A DNA stretch of 64,000 bases from Chiridota heheva (taxonomy: Eukaryota; Echinodermata; Holothuroidea; Apodida; Chiridotidae). Made by a program: the position numbers and the translations under genes. Shown one piece after another: positions 12,101-21,720 of this stretch (position 1 is its first letter; every line of letters begins with the position of its first letter). Below the pieces are notes generated by a model. The model saw nothing but the letters and a program-made list of their open reading frames with translations, had not been told where the DNA came from and did not search any database. The stretch lies in contig JAIGNY010001689.1 in assembly GCA_020152595.1 (NCBI GenBank), positions 124,001-188,000 of the forward strand. Reading direction: 5' to 3'.

Positions 12101-15100
12101 ATAAGAAGGTTAAGTTTCTATGACTTTATCACGAATATGAAAAGGAACAATTTCTTTATATTTCTTACAATTTTTATGACGGAGAAATTCAATTCCTTTA
12201 GTGAACAAAATTCAGCACCCTCATGCTACAACAGAAAGGTCATTGACATCAACCAAGTTTGCAAAGTCTACAGAAACACTTCACCTTACTTGGCGGCATA
12301 ACCAAATATCTGCATGATAACCTGAATTGAACATACTCATATATAAATGCACATGATTTGAACTTACAGCTATGAAGAGAATTATGATCTGTAATGCCAT
12401 GCAAGCCAACATGGTGGGGTAGCTTAATGTTCCACTATAATGAAGAGTGTGAAATATGACAATACAATCAGTACCAGAAAATATTACCACAATGTTAACA
12501 ACTATAAGTCACTGAGAAACAGTTTAAGGATTAGCTCAGTTGTCCCGCAAGTTCATTTTACATGAAAGAGGACTTAAAACAAAATGGTGACAAAACTCTT
12601 TTAAATGATTTGTCTGTAGTCAAGCAAGAAGAAACTGTCAAAAGTCTTGTCTTTGTAGAAATGACTGGTGTGGTAAGTCTACTATGGAAAGTTGGCGCCT
12701 TTACCCTCACATTCTCAACAATTGTTAATGTATTTTTAAGAAAATATATTTAACATTTTTCCTAAAACTTTCTTCAGGTGGTTGATTATAATTATCCTTA
12801 CAAGTTTATGTTTTACTACTTTCCTGACATATCCCATGGTTTTTAAGTCACAAAATCGAAGGAAAAAATATAATAGAATACATAAAGACATTGAGGAATC
12901 TGAAGCTATGATATCACAACTAGTCTGATTTCAGTCCTTTTTACATAAATGATACCTAACTTTAAACCTAATATCTCCTTGACGGAATAAGATTTTTAAA
13001 TACTACCTTCACCATTTTGTTTCTTTTGAAGTCTTCTTTCATGGACTAGCTTGACCTCTGAACTAATCCTTTAATATCGTATTCTGAAGATGCGTTATTC
13101 AAGTTTAAGAGTTCTGTCTCATTTGTGTAAAAATGACTGCAGTGGAAAGTCTACTATAGAAGGTTGGCACCCTAGTCTTCACTTTTAAGAATTGGTGATG
13201 CAATTTAAAGAGATGTGAGGATATGTCATCACAACTAGTAACTCCAGTTATTTCCACAAAATTATAAACCTGAATATATTGTTAACTGAATAAGATTTTT
13301 GAATGGTTTCTTCACCATTTTATTTCTTTTCAAGTCATATGTCATAAAATATGGAAATTGTTTGACTTCTATAAAAATTCTTTAACCATTTCTTCAAGAC
13401 TAATTATGTTGTTGATTTGAGAAAAGATAATCCACCTTATTCTCCATTCATTCCTGATGAAGCTCACTGTCTCCTCAACTTACCTCAATGACCTTAACCA
13501 GAGCGTTGACATCCATCCCACAAGAATTTGAACATGTCAGAACCAACAGAAGCTGAGAAAAGAATACCATAGAATCATGTTACAACTATTAAACAGATAA
13601 ATAGAAGATATCAGTGTGAGTATTTTGTTGCATATATCATTTCCAAACTCAAAACAGCTGCTAGATTTAGAGTTTAATGCAGAACTCATTTTTGATAGTT
13701 GTTAAGCATTTTACAAACCAATCTGAGAAAAAAACATAAACATGTATAAAATTTAAGTATTCATACTAGAGTCCCATTTTTTCTTTGGGGGGGTGGGGGG
13801 TGGGGGTGGAATTTTACCCCATGTGTAATTTTTAGGAGAATTTAAAAAAAGGGGGAGGGACTTGTAGAAAAGTGAAATAGTGAAAATAGAAGAAAAGAGA
13901 AACCCCCTTTCCTCCCCATTCCCTCCCCCAACCCGGTAACATAAAGAGGCCTAGGGGAAAAGTAATCAAGTGGTTGGGTAAAAATAGATAAGACATCAAA
14001 TATAATCATTAACTAAGTGGATATTAAAATCATCAGCTATCTTAAGTTCATTCTCGACCATGACATTATTTATATACTGATTGTTTGTTTGTCTGTTTGA
14101 TGATGGCTTAACTGCACCACAACAACTAAGGTCAAATTGTGCCTGAAAGGTCAGATCATTCTAGAGGTAGGAAGGAAAGGAAACAGGAAAAGAATGAGAG
14201 AAATTCAAGGACAAAAGGTCAGAAAGCTGTGATTGTGAGGGGAGGTGCATGCTTGAAACAAACACAAAGTAGAGAGGGGTGGAAGAGGAGAACTAAATAT
14301 GGTTGTAGAGGGAGGCATGATGAAGAAAGGAGATAATTTTATCCGGAGGATTTTTCTGAAAGAACTCGGCAATTGAGTTGTAGGGAGCGAGGGAAGCTCT
14401 GGGAAGGATGTACAGGGGGAAAGCAAGGAGAACGAGATGGATTGTGAGGGTGCAATGGCAATTGTTGCAGAGGGGTTGGGGGGAGCCAATAAGGAGGTGG
14501 GAGTGGGTGAGATGGGTGTGACCAATTCTAAGACGGGTAATATGAACGTTGTCAATACGAGAGAGGTTGTTGACGGTGGCTTTGATCGGAATTGTGGGCT
14601 GGATGACATGGAGTTTGTTATCAATTTGGGACTTCCATGAGGTTTGCCAGCGGTCTTGAACAAGGGAAGCGATAAGCGGTTTGATGTCAGAGAGGGTTTT
14701 GGGAAAAGGGGCAGGGAGGAGGGTGAAGGTAAGCTTAGCGGCTGCATCAGCCCTGTCATTACCCGGGATGCCAACATGGCTGAGTATCCAGAAGAAAAGA
14801 ATACTTTTCCTGCAAAGGGTGGGAGAAAGGAGTTTGCGGAGGAGGAGGTGGCATGTGAGGTTATTCCATTTAAGATTGAGTAAAGAAGTAAGAACAGCTT
14901 TTGAGTCGGAGAAAATAACAAAGTGGCTGAGCGGGAAGTACTCAATAAAGTTGAGGGCAAGGAGAATGGCCTTAGCCTCGGCTGAAAAGATGGATAAGTA
15001 GTCGGGAAGCCTGCTACTGAGGGTGATGTCTTGGATGACAGCAGCAGCAGCTGTCTTGTCGCCTTCCTTGGAGCCATCAGTATAGATAGAGGTATTGTTT

Positions 15101-18100
15101 GAGAGTTGGTCTTTGATTTGGTTGTGGAGGTTGATGAAGCATAGGATAGGGATGTTACTGACAGTTACTCATCAATATGAAAAGTAACGGGATGGTGGGG
15201 ACAGGAGTACGACCAAGTTTGACCAAATTCTTACAGTCTGCTGTGCTGCATCAAGCATGTGACTCAAGATTACAAAGCACTAACTTTACAAAAGAAAATG
15301 GTGAGTTTTTCTACTGATGTATTGGGAGTTAAAGGAGACATAAAGTCTGATACAATCATTATTTCATATGATAGAGGATAGAAATCTTAACAACTCCCAA
15401 CTGCCAGTCAAAATCTTATTCCTATCTCAAGTTATTCATGTTTGAAGTCGACACGTAGAGGCTGCCATTTTGTTCAATTCAGTATTGAAATATTTTGCAA
15501 GATGACATAATTTCCCCAATAGGCAGATAGGGACATAAGGATTATAATGTATTTCTTTATAAATGTTATTAAAGTATTTCTTCCAAAATGATGTGACTTA
15601 AAGTTTTAACAGCATGTTTTGATAATTTCATGTGTACACAAAAATTTCCATGACCCTTACAAAAGAAAAACACTTTTTCATAAGCTAGAAAACTTGAGGT
15701 AGATTATAAAAAATACAAAGCATTCCAACATCCTGCTGGGCTGATGACATCATATTCTGCTTCTTTTGAAATCAAAATGGTAGCTCCCATGATACTATTA
15801 AGTAGTAGCATTAAAGTTTGTGATAATTCCACAAATTGTGTTAGATTGTTCGGGAGTTATGACACTTGGGTCAGAAAATTTGTTGTTTTCAATTCTATCA
15901 TCTGAAATAAGGATTATGCCAGACTTTAGGTCTCCTTTAATCAAAAGGTGAGGGGTAGACATACCCCCAGGATCCATGCCCCTTGATGAACATATATGTA
16001 GAGCTCAGTTGCCAGAGGACAAGATGCCCCCTGTTTCATTCATCTCTTACCTTGATGATGTCCACCTGTATATCTTCATGGAAAGTCGGAGTTGATTTGA
16101 CAGCCCTCAAGATTTGATCCACGACGTCATTTTCTTCCGTTTCATTCTCATCACCCAGTAAAGAATTGAAGCGATTCTCAGCCAAAAGTTTCTAGAAGGG
16201 AAGAGAAAAGGATATCAACATTTAAATCCATTCTCAAACCAGATGACCCAATCCTAGCTTCTTTGGCGTAAGCGGATGAGAACACTTGGCTTCCCTGGAC
16301 AGAATGTCAGTCCATCTCATCATTTCCAGCTGTGCTGGTGCTCATTTACAGTTGATTATCTGAAGCAAGAAGAGTCTTGTTTGAGGAACACCTCACCTGT
16401 GATGAAAGTCAAACCTGATACCCTTTGCATAACAAAACATAACATAAAATAACATAAGATAAGATAACAAGATTATGGGCAAAGAATGGTTAGTCACCCC
16501 ATAAAAATCCCAAGCTAACACCACCACCACCACAAAAAAAAAAAACAATCAAAGACACCCAGAGTTAGTAAAGAACTTATCAACTTTAAAATTGTGAACA
16601 GAATTGGAGCTAACTACCCACTCAGGCAAACCATTCCACTCATTAACAACTCTTTGGGAAAAGCTAAAACCCGACTATCTATCCGTGAGAACTCTTTGGT
16701 CAACTTCAAACTATTACCATATGTCACATGAGGATTAGCTGAAACATGCAAGAAATAGCTGGAAGTCAAAGCATCACTACCAGGTAGGAACTTTATACCT
16801 AAATCATATCGTCACATACTCTTTTTAACTCAAGGGTGATCAAACCAAGAATTCGCAACCTAGATTCATAACAGAGATTCCTTACTTCAGAAATAAGTCT
16901 AGTGGCTCTACAGTAAACCTGCTCCAAAATTCCAAAATTAACTTATCCTTCTCATAAAAGGGACTGCAAGCCGGAATAGCTACTCAAGGTGAGGCCTAAC
17001 TAGCTGCTTATACAAATTAATTGCATGACTCCTATGTGCATGACTCCTTAACCACTGAGCCACTGCACCTCACTAAAAAGATACACATTGCATAGAGCAC
17101 TTCTTATCTACATGATGATCAACATAAGAATAAAAGCCAATGGTGTTGTCAAGGTGGTAAAATAAATGGAGTAACAGTCTGCCACCCCACCGATAATAGA
17201 TTTGCAGTCTTGTGAACTGGACTATCCATATGTCTCTGTCTATTTTAAAGGTCTGTTTACACCTCTTTTTGAGGGGAGGGGGAGAGGAAGAGGATTTTAT
17301 TGCCTATTTGTGAGAAGAATTTTTTTCAATTTTAGAAACAGCTAATTATGTTATGGCTGATCACTGTTTCAATATCTTCAAATATGTACAAAATATATGG
17401 CATTGTCCAATAGTTAAATGCATTCCATAGATCTTTGTTACACTCTGCAACTGACGACTACTAGAACATATATTCCACTTAATAGGTATGTGACCAGGCT
17501 TCCAACGTTATATTTAATATAACCTGAAGCTATCAGATCAAAGATTGAAGAGAATTTTTTTTGCATTTACATACAAATTTGGCGAACTGTTGATGTGATG
17601 ACATCAAGAATTTGCATATTCACTACATGAGGCGTAAAGGCAATTAGGCTCTGTGCTGAAAATATTTCTACAACTTAACTGCATCAATTACAAATAAAGG
17701 TAGGCGTGCATGCCCACTGCAGACAAATCCTTTAACTCTCAATGTCAATAAACAGCAAACTATTGTTGCTCAGTAAGCTTTCTGCTCCACTATCCTGAAC
17801 TAATATGGCAAGCAAATACACTGCACTTGTGTGATGAAGCTGCTTAACAATGGATCCTTTCATTGAATTAGTGACGTGGAAAGTTAAGGCAATCTGCCGT
17901 ATGGTGGATATTTTGATCAATTGTAGTAACGGTATTTACACAGCATGAAAAAAATATACCTCAATATTTAAACAAGCAAGGACATTACCAATTTCTATAC
18001 AATTTTGTTGGGATCTGAAGATCTTTCTAATGATATGAGAATGAGTAGGGTGTTAACCCTGTGTTCATCCACTTCACATCCTGGCAAATTACTGGAGTCA

Positions 18101-20635
18101 AGTCAAAGGTTACATGTGTGCTTTTCCTGGCGTGTGCCTAACACGTGTCAAAACTAAACTAAATATTCAACATATTTTTCAAAACAACATTATAAGGCAC
18201 TGATGCTACACCAATGCAGGCAAAAGTAATGATTTATGAGAACCTTTACAATTGTTTTGTTACATAATATTCCATTCTGTCTATTAAAAAAAAAACTATA
18301 AAAAAACTACTCAGTCATATTGAATAGAATCTTTCCTGAATATTTGCGAAAAGGGAAGGGTTCTTTTTCTAAAAAGAGCTTGTCTAGGATGAAAAGACTG
18401 AGTACTGATAATAGCAATGTACATAATTTATGTACATATAAAAAGTTAAATCACATCAAGCCTCGAGGGCTTATAGAGCCGGTGGTTATACCCGGTTTCC
18501 ATGGTGCTAAGTGGATGAGAGTACTTGACTCCCCAGCATGGGACACAAGTCTATAGCAGTTTAACTCCCCAGCCGAAACTGGTACTCATATCACAGCTGA
18601 GTGGACTTGAGCAAATGATATATAAAGTGTGTTGCTTAAGGACACAGCACTGCGCCCTGTTTGAGATTTAATTAACTACTGAGCTACTGCACTCCCACTG
18701 TACATATATACATGTACTTCAACAGTTTTCCCCCTTCCAATCTCTTAGATTTGTACAGAAAAAGGAGTTCTCTACTTTCTTAAGCCCTCTAGACTTTTAA
18801 AAATATTTTTAAAGCTGAATTTGTAATACTTCCATTGTCGTCTTATTGGTTTCTTATAACTTATATAAAATAACTATGTATGCAAAATGTGAAGTTACAT
18901 AGAGAACAAATAAAATGTCACAATGATCTGACAAAGAGGTTATGTTACCTGCAGTCCAGTAAGGCCTAATGCACATAGCTTGTTGTTCTTAGATTCCAAA
19001 GCTAGCTTCATTGGCTGAAGACAAATCTCTCTCAGCTCAAAAGTTGCCTTTGATGGCTTCTCTTTCTCATTTCCCAAAGTTTCTAAAGATAAAGAAAACA
19101 TCAAACATTAATTCCAAAAGATGTATAGACTTTGATGAAGGCTCTCTAGCTTATAGTATTAACACTAATAACTAACAGATAAGAAGAAGAAAAGAAACAA
19201 AGTGATGAAACCAGGACTCGAAAATATTGGGAGATACTGGATATTCAAGCTTTCACAAGTCTATTGGGTTCCATGCAGAATACAGTTCAACTTCCTAGGC
19301 CACATTCTTCAAATTTCATTTCATTCTATTTATTTGTTTCTTCACAACCAAACTACATATAATTACAGAATAGTTTTATCTGCAATTATATTATGAAATT
19401 TACAAAATATGTATATACAGAAGAATATATATGGTTGCGAAAGGAAGTGTAGTATAAAAACTCTAATGAGCTAAACTAAGTACAAGACTCCCAAAATACA
19501 AAACAAAAAAGATAACAAATTGGTAGTACAAATGGCACAGATTGAACCAGCTAAACTGTATGCCTTCTACTACCTACCTCATGGGTGACGTACAGTAGGC
19601 CAATAAGTCAACACACATCTTATATCCAACACTTATCGGGAGATGATATATAGTTTGTTGTTTGTTTGATGAGGTCTTAACGGCACCACGACAACGAAGG
19701 TCAAATTGTGCCTAAGAGGTCAGATCATTTTAGAGGTAGTAAGGAAAGGCCAAAGCAGACAGACAACCTTGTTAGTGATAGGATGGAGGCTTGCAGGGTT
19801 GAAAAAAAAAAAAAGTCACTCGCCAACCTTGGTGAGGCTTATTTAAGTGTGGCGAGTACCACAGTATATATAACATTTCTAATCGTCACAATTATATTTT
19901 GAGTGGTTTCTCTAACGCTGGAGGAAGCTTACAGCCACCTGTATTTCAGCGGACTAATGATGATAATAAGGGTTCCACTCTTCATTTATCTTCATATTCT
20001 GAATGATCAACAGCCAGTTTTTAATCCATTTAACATTGAAAAGGTGGGTGTGACAAAGGAACTTGGAGAACGACTGTGCAGCAAACATAATCTCTTGTAG
20101 GTATACAGTAGGTGGAAACCGTGTAATCAACCATACACGTGGAGGTTATCAGCGACAGTGAAGGAACTGTCAGTCATCGTCAAAAAAGAGCTTGTGGTAT
20201 ACCCACTAACATAAAAGATTGAATAGTTTTCTTACGTCTGCTGTTTGTGAAGCTTGTAAGCCAAGTGCAATTAGAAAACTCCTATTAAACAAGGTGGAGA
20301 TCAATTAATTGAAAGCTAAAGAGCCTTACAAATTTGTGGGTTTCTGGGAAGGAACATTTGCAACCAGTTTTCACTACTCCTCCTGAATAATTAAGTTATT
20401 ATTTTCCTCTGAAGTGATCCCAACCTTGCTGTCATTATAAATTTTTACCTTTTGCGTGATTGGCTAATTCCTTCAAAGCGATGAGCTTGGCTGATGACGA
20501 TGCTTCTGCATAAATCTCAGCTAAGATCTCCTCCATTGCCTTCAGTCGTTCTGTCATCTTGGGAACATGTGAGCCGATTGTACAACAGCTGTAGCCATGT
20601 CACTCCATGACAGCAATCATAAGTTACCAGATGTC
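1..20635 (-). CDS. ARFGEF3: ARFGEF3 (BIG3) orthologue, 5' part of gene, nine coding exons, partial
   Basis: Joining nine minus-strand ORF segments at consensus GT–AG sites gives one continuous frame of about 332 codons. The product aligns by eye along its whole length with the N-terminus of vertebrate ARFGEF3/BIG3. Landmarks are MEEIL near the start, LALESKN.KL, Q.LL.E.RF, DQIL.AVK.TP and LCP.LI.ILG followed by HGRGS. ARFGEF3 belongs to the BIG/Sec7 ARF-GEF family and in mammals is linked to secretory-granule biogenesis; its Sec7 domain is reported to be degenerate. Only the DCB/armadillo-like N-terminal portion is here; the Sec7 and HDS regions would lie left of base 1. All exon junction phases agree. 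Introns hold SINEs, LINE fragments, a foldback element and minisatellites. The identification is from recall of the human protein, with no search run, but the co-linear match across nine exons makes chance unlikely. Confidence 0.9.
193..1138 (-). other. ARFGEF3 intron 8: nothing else seen
   Basis: AT-rich intron sequence. ORFs of 60 to 93 codons occur on both strands, but they have no recognisable domain and no splice continuity. No repeat is recognised. Confidence 0.6.
1139..1273 (-). CDS. ARFGEF3: ARFGEF3 exon 8
   Basis: The exon is 135 nt, phase 2 to 2, with acceptor cttttcacag and donor TCTG|gtcagt. The peptide includes ENHLLTLELESIHTIFAHVS and ends KCV, joining exon 9 at a split Trp codon. 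The donor was chosen because it alone gives W-QELCPTLIAILG, matching human W-KNLCPALIVILG. Confidence 0.87.
1274..2646 (-). other. ARFGEF3 introns 7 and 6: nothing else recognised
   Basis: These two introns flank exon 7 (1707-1776). The sequence is unremarkable, with no recognised repeat. A 64-codon plus-strand ORF at 2128-2322 has no recognisable domain. Confidence 0.6.
1707..1776 (-). CDS. ARFGEF3: ARFGEF3 exon 7
   Basis: The exon is 70 nt, phase 1 to 2, with acceptor ccccccccag-type tract and donor CAG|gtaaga. The peptide GKENLKDLTEILNILCKKVS resembles the VVSVLTVLCEKL helix of BIG3. Confidence 0.85.
2647..2686 (-). CDS. ARFGEF3: ARFGEF3 exon 6 (40 nt)
   Basis: This short exon enters in phase 0 and leaves in phase 1, with acceptor ctcttttacag and donor AAAG|gtaagt. 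It encodes PQQYIETSPTSNK, a polar linker where BIG3 is poorly conserved. The call rests on two strong splice sites and on keeping the frame between exons 5 and 7. Confidence 0.78.
3050..3688 (+). repeat. ACACAACACCACACATTC-type minisatellite
   Basis: About 640 bases are built from variants of the roughly 18-20 bp phrase acaacaccacacattcac, with shorter versions lacking aacacc. The plus strand is almost free of G, giving strong strand asymmetry. Long open frames here (His/Thr-rich on plus, Cys/Val-rich on minus) come from the absence of stop codons in the repeat and are not genes. Confidence 0.9.
4044..4322 (+). mobile_element. tRNA-related SINE, near full length
   Basis: The left part has a degraded promoter-like head (ggtggctgactgg) and a B-box-like stretch (atttgaatcccagc). 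The body reads gtccttgagaaagagac, gtaagagtaccagcatc, gggagttaacctgagatgga and ctctcatctacttg. The same body, in the same order, recurs in reverse at 18455-18705 and 16255-16431, which defines a dispersed family. The copy is diverged and probably old. Confidence 0.65.
7914..8106 (+). repeat. 24-bp G-rich tandem repeat
   Basis: About eight units of aaaatgtaagggaggggcgggcag with small length variants. Every unit carries several G-runs. The array opens ORFs on both strands (Ala/Pro/Phe-rich on minus), which are artefacts. A polyT run follows at 8109. Confidence 0.9.
8835..8850 (+). repeat. Uninterrupted run of 16 G
   Basis: Direct reading shows taga, then 16 G, then agcat. It lies in ARFGEF3 intron 5. 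Length may be unreliable because homopolymers are prone to sequencing error. Confidence 0.9.
9176..9283 (-). CDS. ARFGEF3: ARFGEF3 exon 5
   Basis: The exon is 108 nt (36 codons, phase 0 to 0), with acceptor gtttcctcag and donor GAG|gtaatg. The peptide starts FCMAIYSVSKGEVRKACQVT and continues as an amphipathic helix, TILQIVTDLAQ. It corresponds to the VCIETY...RATLSQMLSDL segment of BIG3. Confidence 0.87.
10154..10321. mobile_element. Foldback (MITE-like) palindrome, 168 bp
   Basis: The left arm (from ggaatcaagtcaatggtgcc) and the right arm (ending ggcaccctcaacttgattcc) are near-perfect inverted copies. Pairing continues through aggtctctact/agtagagacc, caggtatga/tcatacctg and cacaga/tctgtg to a central GC-rich loop near agaggcaatagcc. 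Each arm is about 75-80 bases. There is no coding capacity. It fits a non-autonomous terminal-inverted-repeat element; an RNA hairpin is the alternative. Confidence 0.8.
11225..11946 (+). repeat. 22-bp minisatellite, about 720 bp
   Basis: Units are variants of cagtggtcagacagacagag plus ga, with shortened versions lacking one cagac or agagga. Three units make 66 nt, so each frame repeats with a 22-residue period. All plus frames are largely stop-free, giving overlapping ORFs of 75-224 codons that are not genes. Confidence 0.92.
13484..13552 (-). CDS. ARFGEF3: ARFGEF3 exon 4
   Basis: The exon is 69 nt (23 codons, phase 0 to 0), with acceptor ttttctcag and donor GAG|gtaagt. The peptide LLLVLTCSN...ALVKVIE matches the helix that follows exon 3 in BIG3. 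A LINE-B copy lies just upstream in the gene, in intron 3. Confidence 0.87.
13787..13810 (+). repeat. G-quadruplex-type G-run cluster
   Basis: Runs of seven, six and five G separated by single T give enough G tracts for a four-tract quadruplex. A purine-rich and C-rich stretch follows to about 13935. Potential only, from base composition. Confidence 0.6.
14080..15140 (-). mobile_element. LINE-B copy, RNase H and 3' end
   Basis: On the minus strand this reads YTDGSKEG, SIFSAEAKAILLALNFIEY, FSDSKAVL and SHVGIPGNDRAD, the four signature blocks of RNase H. A C-terminal region with a CNNC knuckle and FFQKNPPDK follows. It ends with the family tail (TGATCTGACC.TT.AGGCACAATTTGACC, then a CAAA-type tail at 14080-14098). 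It is 5'-truncated before the RNase H. A 290-codon open frame here is a shadow frame, not the protein. Confidence 0.85.
16051..16191 (-). CDS. ARFGEF3: ARFGEF3 exon 3
   Basis: The exon is 141 nt (47 codons, phase 0 to 0), with acceptor cccttctag and donor AAG|gtaaga. The peptide has KLLAENRFNSLLGDE followed by an acidic stretch, then QILRAVKSTP and EDIQVDIIK. This is co-linear with recalled human KLLSEERF, QILNAVKVTP and EDLQVEVMK. Confidence 0.9.
16255..16431 (-). mobile_element. SINE body, separated from its head by LINE-A
   Basis: The reverse complement has AATGAGCACCAGCACAGCTG, GATGGACTGACATTC, GTCCAGGGAAGCC and CTCATCCGCTTA, in the same order as the SINEs at 4044 and 18455. The missing 5' head lies at 17023-17085 beyond a LINE-A fragment. 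Confidence 0.6.
16432..17022 (-). mobile_element. LINE-A 3' fragment
   Basis: The sequence is nearly the same as the 3' end of the large LINE-A copy at 22390 (shared phrases such as aaccattccactcattaaca and ctatccgtga). On the minus strand it translates to the typical LINE C-terminal block (WNGLPEWVV-like). At its left end the minus strand is a TTATG-type simple repeat (aacataaaataacataagat), as expected for a CR1/L2-type 3' tail. It inserted in a SINE. Confidence 0.75.
17023..17085 (-). mobile_element. SINE head with A-box-like sequence
   Basis: The reverse complement reads GAGGTGCAGTGGCTCAGTGG then TTAAGGAGTCATGCAC. The TGGCTCAGTGG part is a classic RNA polymerase III A-box. It continues as the body at 16255-16431 once LINE-A is removed. 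Confidence 0.6.
17086..18454 (-). other. ARFGEF3 intron 2, middle part: nothing recognised
   Basis: AT-rich sequence without a recognisable repeat or coding block. ORFs of 62 and 78 codons (17732-17920, 18320-18556) have no domain; the second overlaps a SINE. Confidence 0.55.
18455..18705 (-). mobile_element. tRNA-derived SINE, near full length
   Basis: The reverse complement starts AGTGCAGTAGCTCAGTAGTT (A-box), then GTGCTGTGTCCTTAAGC, GTCCACTCAGCTGTGATATG, AGTACCAG, GGGGAGTTAAACTGC, CTTGTGTCCCATGCTGGGGA and CTCATCCACTTAGCACC. It shares its body with the copy at 4044. It lies in ARFGEF3 intron 2. Confidence 0.7.
18949..19082 (-). CDS. ARFGEF3: ARFGEF3 exon 2
   Basis: The exon is 134 nt, enters in phase 1 and leaves in phase 0, with acceptor tctttag and donor CAG|gtaaca. 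It encodes 45 residues containing FELREICLQPMKLALESKNN, the best-conserved block against recalled vertebrate ARFGEF3 (LREKCLLPLQLALESKN). In BIG-family proteins this belongs to the DCB (dimerisation/cyclophilin-binding) domain. Confidence 0.9.
19083..20448 (-). other. ARFGEF3 intron 1
   Basis: It holds a LINE-B tail (19653-19752). Next to it is an A13 run (19802-19814) flanked by gtcactcgcc and ggcgagtacc, an imperfect inverted pair. The 65-codon plus-strand ORF at 19903-20100 shows no domain. Confidence 0.55.
19653..19752 (-). mobile_element. LINE-B terminal 3' tail (100 bp)
   Basis: The fragment begins with the tttgtttga tail and reads gaggtcttaacggcaccacg, caaattgtgcctaagaggtc and agatcattttagaggtagta. 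It then stops matching. It is a very short 5'-truncated copy. Confidence 0.75.
20449..20635 (-). CDS. ARFGEF3: ARFGEF3 exon 1: 5' leader and first 36 codons
   Basis: Coding runs from the ATG at 20557 down to 20449 and ends in phase 1 before a gtaaaa donor. The peptide starts MTERLKAMEEILAEIY. Met8 (MEEIL) is where the recalled human protein begins, so the start may be Met1 (A at -3) or Met8 (G at -3 and G at +4). A pyrimidine-rich tract with CAG ends next to 20635, so the leader probably continues from an upstream non-coding exon that I could not place. Confidence 0.85.
20554..20568 (-). promoter_or_regulatory. Four-codon upstream ORF overlapping the ARFGEF3 start
   Basis: An ATG at 20568 opens the frame Met-Phe-Pro-Arg-stop. 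Its TGA shares bases with the main ATG (ATGA at 20557-20554). Such an overlap can lower initiation or allow reinitiation, including at the in-frame Met8. It lies in the presumed leader; the effect is inferred. Confidence 0.5.
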
Positions 20636-21239
20636 CTGAAAAATTGAAATCTATTGGAAAAGCAAAATATTCCAAAAGTTACTACTTTATCATGAGCAGA
20701 GCTCCCGTGTTTTGCAGTAGATATTGTATTTTTAATTTGGAGATAGTACCACAATCAATGCATACAATGAATGTCATGTACTGTAAATAAATGTACATAC
20801 TGTAACCAGTCTTTAAATTCTAAAGAGAAATTGATGTTCTTTTCCTTTGCATGGACATTTAAATCAATTTGTGCATGAACTGTACTGAGTTGATCCTTAA
20901 AGAACTGGAACAGTGGCGATGTTATACAGCAACATCCCTACCCCTACATGTACTATCATACAACTACATTATTAATGGTTGCTGACATCATCAGTAAGGC
21001 CACAAAAGTTGTAGAATTGCATCAACAGTAAGAACTACTGTGCGAGCTGCAGTGTCAGATTAGTTACAGTAGTACAAGCTGTGATATTGCGCACTGACTT
21101 GTTATTGAAATGTACAGTGCATGCACAAATTAACAAATTCCTGATAATTTAACACAAATATCAACATAGTCTATGTTCTGTAATTTATTTCAACCAAACA
21201 AAAGTATTCATAGCCACTTTACCAGACACTCGATAATTA
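20636..21239. other. Sequence upstream of ARFGEF3 exon 1
   Basis: No feature is recognised. The ARFGEF3 promoter or upstream leader exon should lie here or further right, but I see no convincing CpG-rich stretch or TATA/initiator arrangement. Confidence 0.5.
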
Positions 21240-21720
21240 TCATATATGCAGCTTTAAAACCATTGCCAACAAAAATTAATTTGTCTATTTGGGTACCAAA
21301 CTCTGGAATAACCTAGATCCTCTGTTTAAGAATATCACCTCATATTCTTTATTTACTCCAAAACTAAAAAATTGCCTTGTTACCGAACATTAATTTTAGG
21401 TACAGCTGTATAACGGGTGGGTGGTGGGTATAAGGGTGTGAGAGGGTCCAGGTTATGGGTGGGATATGTGGGTGCGAGGGGCAGCTGTATAACAGGTGGG
21501 TGGTGGGTATAAGGGTGTGGGAGGGTTCAGGTTAGGGGTGGGATATGTGGGTGCAGGGGTGCTGTTGTAGAGTATATATTTAAGTTGTAAAATGTAATTT
21601 TTGACTTTTGTTTAGTAGGTTTTTGTTTTTGTAATTATTTTTTCTTTATTTTTGTAAAAGTGGCATGCTTATCAAGCACTTGCTTTTGCAGGCGCCCTCT
21701 ACTTAATCTATATTATGTAA
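21240..21720 (+). mobile_element. LINE-D: 3' end of an RT ORF and its untranslated tail
   Basis: One plus frame reads GTKLWNNLDPLFKN then SLFTPKLKNCLVTEH-stop. This is the standard C-terminal block of CR1/Jockey-like reverse transcriptases (W-N-x-L-P/D then F-K-x-x-L-K). The 3' untranslated part carries a 79-bp two-copy tandem duplication and T-rich sequence. It has no clear similarity to LINE-A, B or C. Confidence 0.6.
21403..21560 (+). repeat. Two-copy 79-bp tandem duplication
   Basis: Units start cagctgtataacgggtgggt (21403) and cagctgtataacaggtgggt (21482). They differ at few sites and continue as gggtataagggtgtg and gggatatgtgggtgc. Confidence 0.9.

Larger units (their letters stand above)
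9284..13483 (-). other. ARFGEF3 intron 4 (4.2 kb)
   Basis: It contains a foldback element (10154-10321) and a 22-bp minisatellite (11225-11946). The rest, including short ORFs at 12281-12490 (minus) and 12562-12753 (plus), shows no recognisable domain. A candidate exon at about 12371-12436 (minus) was tested and dropped because exon 5 joins exon 4 directly. Confidence 0.6.
13553..16050 (-). other. ARFGEF3 intron 3
   Basis: It holds a G-rich stretch (13787-13810), a LINE-B copy (14080-15140), then about 900 bases (15141-16050) in which I recognise nothing. Confidence 0.6.

Noticed and set aside
12371-12436. Possible extra ARFGEF3 exon between exons 4 and 5
   Set aside because: It has an acceptor and donor, but its peptide does not fit the family, and exons 4 and 5 already join in phase with matching sequence.
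14205-15077. 290-codon minus ORF, Ser/Pro/Leu-rich
   Set aside because: It is a shadow frame of LINE-B; the real RNase H frame is different and contains the catalytic blocks.
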